8,388 nt of DNA, taken from JBNKEI01 sp050288705 (GTDB lineage: Bacteria; Myxococcota; Myxococcia; Myxococcales; UBA5297). Made by a program: the position numbers and the translations under genes. Location: NCBI GenBank assembly GCA_050288705.1, contig JBNKEI010000103.1, positions 1-8,388 on the forward strand, in the 5' to 3' direction. This document shows positions 4,634 through 8,388 of the stretch, piece by piece; the first letter of the stretch is position 1; each line of letters begins with the position of its first letter. The notes under the pieces were generated by a model that saw only the letters and a list, made by a program, of their open reading frames with translations, had not been told where the DNA came from and made no database searches.

Positions 4634-6571
4634 CTAATCATTTTGTTTTTTTATGCGTCGATAACGAGCCAGCAGATGATGCAGCGCATTACGACGCGGC
4701 TCAATACCGACGTCCACAAATTGGCTATCATAAATCGCGTTAATATCACCGCCCGTCAGTATACCAATTATCCTAGACATACCCTCGCTTTCTTCCACAA
4801 CCAATAGGTCATCCAGATCATGGGAGCTCATCTGGCGCAGCGCTTCATAAAGGTTCTGGCACGCAGAAATTGTGACTGCTGAAACAGCAAGATCCTTGGC
4901 AACTATTAGCGAGGCTGGCGTTGCTCGGCTACCTAGAATGTGCCGTACATTTCTAAAAGGGATTGCACCCACCAGCTCACCTCTAGCATTTGATACTGGA
5001 TAACAGGTATGTTCACCCGTAGCAAAGCGATCCAGTACTGCAGTCAGAGGCGAATCATCACGTATTGGATCCGGCGGCGAAATTGGATGCAAGGCAAGAA
5101 TATCAGCTACAGTCGTTCGTTCGAGCATTGCTCGTATAATAAGTTGCTGATGAGCAGGTGATAATGCACGAGCGGGCAGTTGCTTTTCGTAGATAGTGCG
5201 ATGGCGAACAATTAGAAACCCTAGCATACACACGAACATTGAAGGTACGAGCAGGTGGTAGTTGCCGGTCATCTCGCTTACCATTATTATGGTAGAAATG
5301 GGTACTTTTGCCGCAGAAGCAAAAAAGCCGGCCATTCCAACCATTGCGAACGCGCCTGGCATCTGAACTAAATTCGGCCAAGCACGGTTAAAAATAATAC
5401 CTGCTGCTCCACCTAGCGAGCCACCGATAACTACTGCCGGACCAAAAACGCCACCACTGCCACCGCTACCTACTGTGAAGGCTGTGGTCAGCATCTTTGC
5501 TACTGCAACAACAAAAAGGGCGGTAGCTGTCTCGCTACCGATGAACACACCCTGGACAACACCGAAGCCAGTGGAAAGCGCCTGGGGCACAAAAAGGCCG
5601 ATAAATCCAACAGCCAGACCTCCAATGGCAGGCTTGAGCCAAACAGGCACTTGAAGCCGAAGGAAAAGATTGCGTATGCCGTAAAAAACCTGGGGGTACA
5701 ATCTCCCGCCCAAGGCGACTACCAAAGCAAGAATCAAGTAAGGTCCAAGCTCTAGCGGGTTCTCAAAGCTGAAACTGGGGGTCTTAAACAGAGGATGCCA
5801 ACCAAAGATACTGCCGAAAGTACTATAGGCAACGATAGAAGAAAGAATTGCTGGTCCAACAACCTCGTACTCAAGGTCCATTTCGCCATAGAGCACCTCT
5901 GCGGAAAATAATGCACCGGCAAGAGGGGCACGAAAAATAGCTCCAATACCAGCCCCAAGCCCCGCTATCATAAGGATACGCCGCTGGCGCACCGATAGCC
6001 CTAGCGAACGAGCTATTGCTGACCCGAGCCCTGCTCCGATTTGCGCAATGGGTCCCTCTCGTCCTGCTGAGCCTCCGGTCCCCATGGTAATAGCTGAAGC
6101 AATCGCCTTCACAAAAGGTACACGGGTTCGTATGTACCCATCCCGTTGGTGATAGGCCTCGATTACAGCGTCGGTTCCATGGCCTTCTGCCTCAGGGGCC
6201 AAAAAGTAAACAATGAGCCCGCTAACAAGACCACCTGCCGCGGGCAGTATAAGCAAAATCACACCCGAAAACGTACGTAGCGTCTCCGGAAATAAGCTGG
6301 CTTCTCCTAGAGGACCTAGCGGTCTATAACCCGCCAAGCTATCAAGAAATAGATGCTGGGAAAACTGTAGTAGGAAGTAAAAACCTGCTGCCCCGAGTCC
6401 AGAAATAACTCCCACAAGCGCGCAAAGGAGAAATAATGTACCAACATCAAGAACCCGCCGTTGCAGGACCTCTCGGTCGATAGATAGACGTAAGCTGATG
6501 TTCTTTAGGCCCATTCCCATTTTTGCTACTGCTCGACACCATACAATAAGTACACTTTGGCCGACGGTCAC
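4634..6571 (-). CDS. CLC-family chloride channel/transporter with CBS domains
   Basis: A 645-residue integral membrane protein that moves chloride or related anions, built as a homodimer. The CLC core spans residues about 40-455. Signatures are GHGTDAV (131-137, in place of GSGIP), GSAGREGP (167-174) with the external gating glutamate Glu172, GSGGVFGP (371-378), and NYHLLVP (437-443) with Tyr438, matching the anion-coordinating tyrosine of E. coli ClcA (Tyr445). Two CBS domains follow, about 482-545 (VADILALHPI, TCYPVSNARGELVGAI) and 553-615 (LIVAKDLAVSAVTI, DDLLVVEES, IGILTGGDI); pairs like this often bind adenine nucleotides. At the position of ClcA's internal proton glutamate (Glu203), my hand alignment gives Val226, as in CLC channels. 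The start is uncertain: GTG 6571 is the longest, but ATG 6520 leaves a more typical N-terminus. The gene appears intact and monocistronic. Confidence 0.96.
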   Translation of the reverse strand: MTVGQSVLIVWCRAVAKMGMGLKNISLRLSIDREVLQRRVLDVGTLFLLCALVGVISGLGAAGFYFLLQFSQHLFLDSLAGYRPLGPLGEASLFPETLRTFSGVILLILPAAGGLVSGLIVYFLAPEAEGHGTDAVIEAYHQRDGYIRTRVPFVKAIASAITMGTGGSAGREGPIAQIGAGLGSAIARSLGLSVRQRRILMIAGLGAGIGAIFRAPLAGALFSAEVLYGEMDLEYEVVGPAILSSIVAYSTFGSIFGWHPLFKTPSFSFENPLELGPYLILALVVALGGRLYPQVFYGIRNLFLRLQVPVWLKPAIGGLAVGFIGLFVPQALSTGFGVVQGVFIGSETATALFVVAVAKMLTTAFTVGSGGSGGVFGPAVVIGGSLGGAAGIIFNRAWPNLVQMPGAFAMVGMAGFFASAAKVPISTIIMVSEMTGNYHLLVPSMFVCMLGFLIVRHRTIYEKQLPARALSPAHQQLIIRAMLERTTVADILALHPISPPDPIRDDSPLTAVLDRFATGEHTCYPVSNARGELVGAIPFRNVRHILGSRATPASLIVAKDLAVSAVTISACQNLYEALRQMSSHDLDDLLVVEESEGMSRIIGILTGGDINAIYDSQFVDVGIEPRRNALHHLLARYRRIKKQND

Positions 6572-6677
6572 CAGAAGCGCATCTTAGGTTGGCCGCTTAG
6601 TCGAATTACTTGCAACCTCACCGCTACCGTAAGATAAACATGCTGAGTGAGTACAGCCTAATGGGAGGAAGCGTTTT

Positions 6678-7022
6678 TTATGGGCTAAGAAGAATCAGAT
6701 TCATAGTCCTTGCGCAGCTCAATAAACGAATTGTTGGGCCGAATTTGGTAGTTATTACGATGAAATTTTCCGAGCGATTGCTATCGTATATGATTTCCGG
6801 GGTATCTTCTGATTCAACATTCCACCACAAATCGGTATTTCCTAAAAGCATACCCACTCTACAAATGTATTCCTCTTGAGCAAATACTTTATCGCCATCA
6901 CCGGGTAATAAAATATGAGGCCTCATCCCCAATTCCGGGAAACGGCCCTTTTTAGACCACCCAACCGTAAGCTGTGCATTGAGAGGGGTACCACCATCGA
7001 AAGCGGATTGGCCTACTTTCAA
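6678..7022 (-). CDS. Hypothetical protein or gene fragment abutting the IS66 remnant
   Basis: I do not recognise the 114-residue product. It begins at a TTG with a stop just upstream, has no ribosome site, and starts only 12 bases past the IS66 stop, so it may be the remaining part of a host gene cut by the insertion. The sequence is mixed alpha/beta in character, with GRFPELGMRPHILLPGDGDK and DLWWNVESEDTPEIIYD, and no signal peptide or membrane segment. An overlapping plus-strand frame (6610-6879) has a less natural translation. Confidence that this is real coding sequence is moderate; its function is unknown. Confidence 0.4.
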   Translation of the reverse strand: MKVGQSAFDGGTPLNAQLTVGWSKKGRFPELGMRPHILLPGDGDKVFAQEEYICRVGMLLGNTDLWWNVESEDTPEIIYDSNRSENFIVITTKFGPTIRLLSCARTMNLILLSP

Positions 7023-7034
7023 TGGCGTTAACCA

Positions 7035-7591
7035 TTAACGAAGTGTTTTGGAGTAAGCAAGCGGTGTAAAATCCTCCGGCTTTTCCGCCACTTCTTTAGG
7101 CGACGCCCGAAGGACATAAAGCAAATAGTCCATTAAACGCACCTTTGCTGCCACTGCGGTTTGTAAAACACTACGCATAATATCTAGCGCAAAACGACCT
7201 TCCAAGCTTTTACGAAATTGCGAACTAGCCTCAATTAATTTCTCCAAACGCAATAATCTTTCCCCCACATTTTACGGCTATCAATACCTCTAACTAATAG
7301 GACTTTTTTCTCGTTGCGACCGAAGTCGTCAAGACATCGCTCATAAATGAATAGGCCTTTAAAATAATGCAGCATTGCAACGCACATGTCAGGGTCATTT
7401 TGTTCGTAGATCGCAAATGGCCTTCTTGCGTGCGACGCACACCCAGCATATCGAATTTTAAATTTTTCACGGAGTTCAGGGTCGGATATTAAATTTACGG
7501 TCGAAAGGTCAGATTGAATAACTACTTCAGAAAGATTCGGACTGCGTTTTTGGAGTAAAATTTCTAGAGAAGCATATGAACACCGTAACAA
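7035..7591 (-). pseudogene. IS66-family transposase remnant with internal deletion and frameshift
   Basis: Two minus-strand frames together match the second half of an IS66-type (DDE) transposase. The first (7591-7235) has the second catalytic region (VVIQSD with Asp28) and the diagnostic YAGCASHARRPF, in place of the usual GCWAHARRxF, followed by the helical segment. It should continue to the NNxxER motif but is interrupted at about 7268. There the other frame resumes at NVGERLLRLEKLIEA...GRFALDIMRSVLQTAVAA...DYLLYVLRASP...FTPLAYSKTLR and ends at 7035. The glutamate of the ER motif is kept, but roughly 100 residues between the two blocks are gone and the frame has shifted. The N-terminal third, with the first catalytic Asp, and the accessory genes of IS66 elements are absent. 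No inverted terminal repeats are clear. Non-functional. Confidence 0.85.
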
Positions 7592-7601
7592 ACTCGCTCA
7601 A

Positions 7602-7922
7602 ATGGTAAAAAAGCTTAAGGATGAAGCTGTTTCCACGCATGAACTGTCCTTGCCGGAATGGAAACAGTTGGTTCAATTGGTGCGCAATTGTCTAGATGCC
7701 CCTCTTCAGGTTTCGAAAACACCATTGCTGCTAAGAGAGATTGCTTGGTCTTTTCTTGCGGGAGAAGCGCAGTGGGATTTTGCCAAAACGTTGGCTTCAG
7801 AAAGTCCACACGCTGTTAGACTCGCATTTTTTGTGGTGAGCTACCTCTGTAAAGCTGGAAAACTCCCTACTGAATTCGACGAAAAAATTTCAAGCGTCCT
7901 TATGGCAATACAGAATGTTTAA
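7602..7922 (+). CDS. Hypothetical alpha-helical protein, possibly 5'-truncated
   Basis: I do not recognise the 106-residue product. It is predicted mostly helical and soluble, with a charged N-terminus (MVKKLKDEA) and amphipathic helices (LPEWKQLVQLVRNCL, LLLREIAWSFL, AVRLAFFVVSYLCKAGKLP). There is no ribosome site before the ATG, and the frame stays open upstream to 7518 with plausible helical sequence (EAYEHRNKLAQ). The original start may therefore lie further upstream and have been lost to the overlapping IS66 remnant. It precedes the OLD-family gene on the same strand with a gap of about 118 bases that contains a hairpin, so co-regulation is possible but not shown. Confidence 0.55.
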   Translation: MVKKLKDEAVSTHELSLPEWKQLVQLVRNCLDAPLQVSKTPLLLREIAWSFLAGEAQWDFAKTLASESPHAVRLAFFVVSYLCKAGKLPTEFDEKISSVLMAIQNV

Positions 7923-7981
7923 TATATCGACCGGAGCGACAGAAGAAATGAAGCGAGAATGATCTAAAATTCGATTGTTGC

Positions 7982-8008
7982 GTAATGGATGCGCGGCATC
8001 CAAATTAC
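7982..8008 (+). terminator. Bulged hairpin upstream of the OLD-family gene
   Basis: GTAATGGATGC pairs with GCATCC-AA-ATTAC across a GCG loop, giving 11 base pairs with an AA bulge, followed by a T-rich TGTTTGTT. It ends about 18 bases before the ribosome site of the next gene. It may terminate transcription of the upstream small gene or attenuate the OLD gene; the T tract is interrupted, so the terminator call is moderate. Confidence 0.4.
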
Positions 8009-8025
8009 TGTTTGTTGCGCCTGTA

Positions 8026-8032
8026 GGGAGGG
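8026..8032 (+). promoter_or_regulatory. Strong ribosome binding site fixing the OLD-family start
   Basis: GGGAGGG lies 8 bases before the ATG at 8041. This supports the chosen start codon, which also matches where this protein family normally begins. Confidence 0.7.
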
Positions 8033-8040
8033 TATTCTAT

Positions 8041-8388
8041 ATGTTCCTTAGTAAACTCAAATTATGGAATTTCCGTAAATATGGATCAGGGACTGGCTTC
8101 AATATTGATGACCCCGACCTTACTGTTCCTTTTTCAAACAGTTTGAATGTTTTGATCGGCGAAAACGATTCCGGAAAAACAGCGATTGTCGATGCCATTA
8201 AACTCGTACTCAAAACGCATAGTTTCGATTGGATTCGCGTGAGTGACGATGATTTTTATGAGGGAACTGAACGTCTACGTGTCGAGCTATTATTTGAAGG
8301 GATAAGTGAAGAAGCATATTTGTTTTCGGAATGGCTGCGGATAGGAAGAATTAGCCCCATTTCGGACGCACAGTCAATTAGTGATCAC
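8041..8388 (+). CDS. OLD-family ATP-dependent endonuclease, N-terminal part only
   Basis: The first 116 codons are visible. The sequence opens with FLSKLKLWNFRKYG, the family's initial beta-strands, then LNVLIGENDSGKTAIVDAIKLVL, in which GENDSGKT (Walker A, about residues 41-48) binds ATP, and then DFYEGTERLRVELLFEG. This is the ABC-type ATPase half of OLD (overcoming lysogenization defect) nucleases; the C-terminal Toprim nuclease half would follow. Members act in DNA repair or phage defence, and GajA of the Gabija system belongs to this group. From residue about 99 on (8336 onward) the codons lie in repeat copy 3 (CGG ATA GGA AGA ATT AGC), which replaces the expected conserved sequence, so the gene is cut there even though the frame happens to stay open to the window end. 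The start is backed by GGGAGGG at 8026. Confidence 0.85.
   Translation, partial: MFLSKLKLWNFRKYGSGTGFNIDDPDLTVPFSNSLNVLIGENDSGKTAIVDAIKLVLKTHSFDWIRVSDDDFYEGTERLRVELLFEGISEEAYLFSEWLRIGRISPISDAQSISDH
8336..8388 (+). repeat. Direct repeat, copy 3 (left 53 bases, runs off the window)
   Basis: It matches copy 2 from TGCGGATAG onward, with one extra G and one substitution in the AA/GA stretch before ATTAGCCCC. Its last 38 bases (8351-8388) are identical to 1-38. The left edge falls inside the OLD-family gene, right after codons for FSEWL. The orientation is the same as copies 1 and 2. Confidence 0.9.

Noticed and set aside
4493..4807. Plus-strand 104-codon frame
   Set aside because: The second half is antisense to the CBS region of the CLC gene; there is no start signal and no family resemblance.
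5103..5381. Minus-strand frames nested inside the CLC gene (also 5752-5958)
   Set aside because: Out-of-frame shadows of the clearly conserved CLC coding sequence.
6610..6879. Plus-strand 89-codon frame
   Set aside because: It is antisense to the more protein-like minus-strand frame at 6678-7022 and has no motif of its own.

Overview
The window looks like a patch of accessory or decaying chromosome from a Gram-negative bacterium, probably a proteobacterium. This placement rests on the gene families: a bacterial CLC transporter with CBS domains, a probable SUMF1-type lipoprotein, and IS66 and IS91 remnants. Base composition is moderate and codon use is mixed. The lineage is an inference, because no rRNA or marker gene is present.

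Layout. 1-86 is the first copy of a short direct repeat. 87-669 is debris of an IS91-type element: one minus-strand reading frame joins a piece of tyrosine recombinase to the zinc-finger C-terminus of an IS91 transposase. 709-1348 (minus) holds an unrecognised acidic 146-residue protein, preceded by a shortened ribbon-helix-helix antitoxin with a perfect 9+9 palindrome just upstream. 1349-1761 is intergenic. 1762-3090 (plus) encodes a probable lipoprotein with an Ig-like domain followed by a SUMF1/formylglycine-generating-enzyme-like domain. 3155-3709 (minus) is a SAM methyltransferase that has lost its N-terminus at the second repeat copy (3708-3807). On the other side of that copy is a membrane-anchored HEAT-repeat protein (3766-4440, minus) whose C-terminus is cut by the same repeat. 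4634-6571 (minus) is an intact CLC chloride transporter or channel with CBS domains. 6678-7022 (minus) is an unknown protein next to a decayed IS66 transposase (7035-7591, minus). An unknown alpha-helical protein (7602-7922, plus) and the start of an OLD-family ATPase/nuclease (8041 to the window end, plus) follow. The OLD gene runs into the third repeat copy at 8336.

The main unexplained signal is the roughly 100-bp repeat. Its three copies share one orientation and recognisable outer edges, and each edge with a gene next to it truncates that gene. It resembles a solo end or miniature derivative of an insertion sequence (possibly IS21-like, a weak inference) that has driven rearrangements. 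A repeat-induced assembly join is the alternative. The last 38 bases of the window equal the first 38, so the molecule could be circular (about 8350 bp) or the contig could simply break at this repeat at both ends.

I do not see one coherent operon or pathway. The CLC transporter and the SUMF1-like lipoprotein look like working genes. The OLD N-terminus hints at a defence locus, but only its first part is here.
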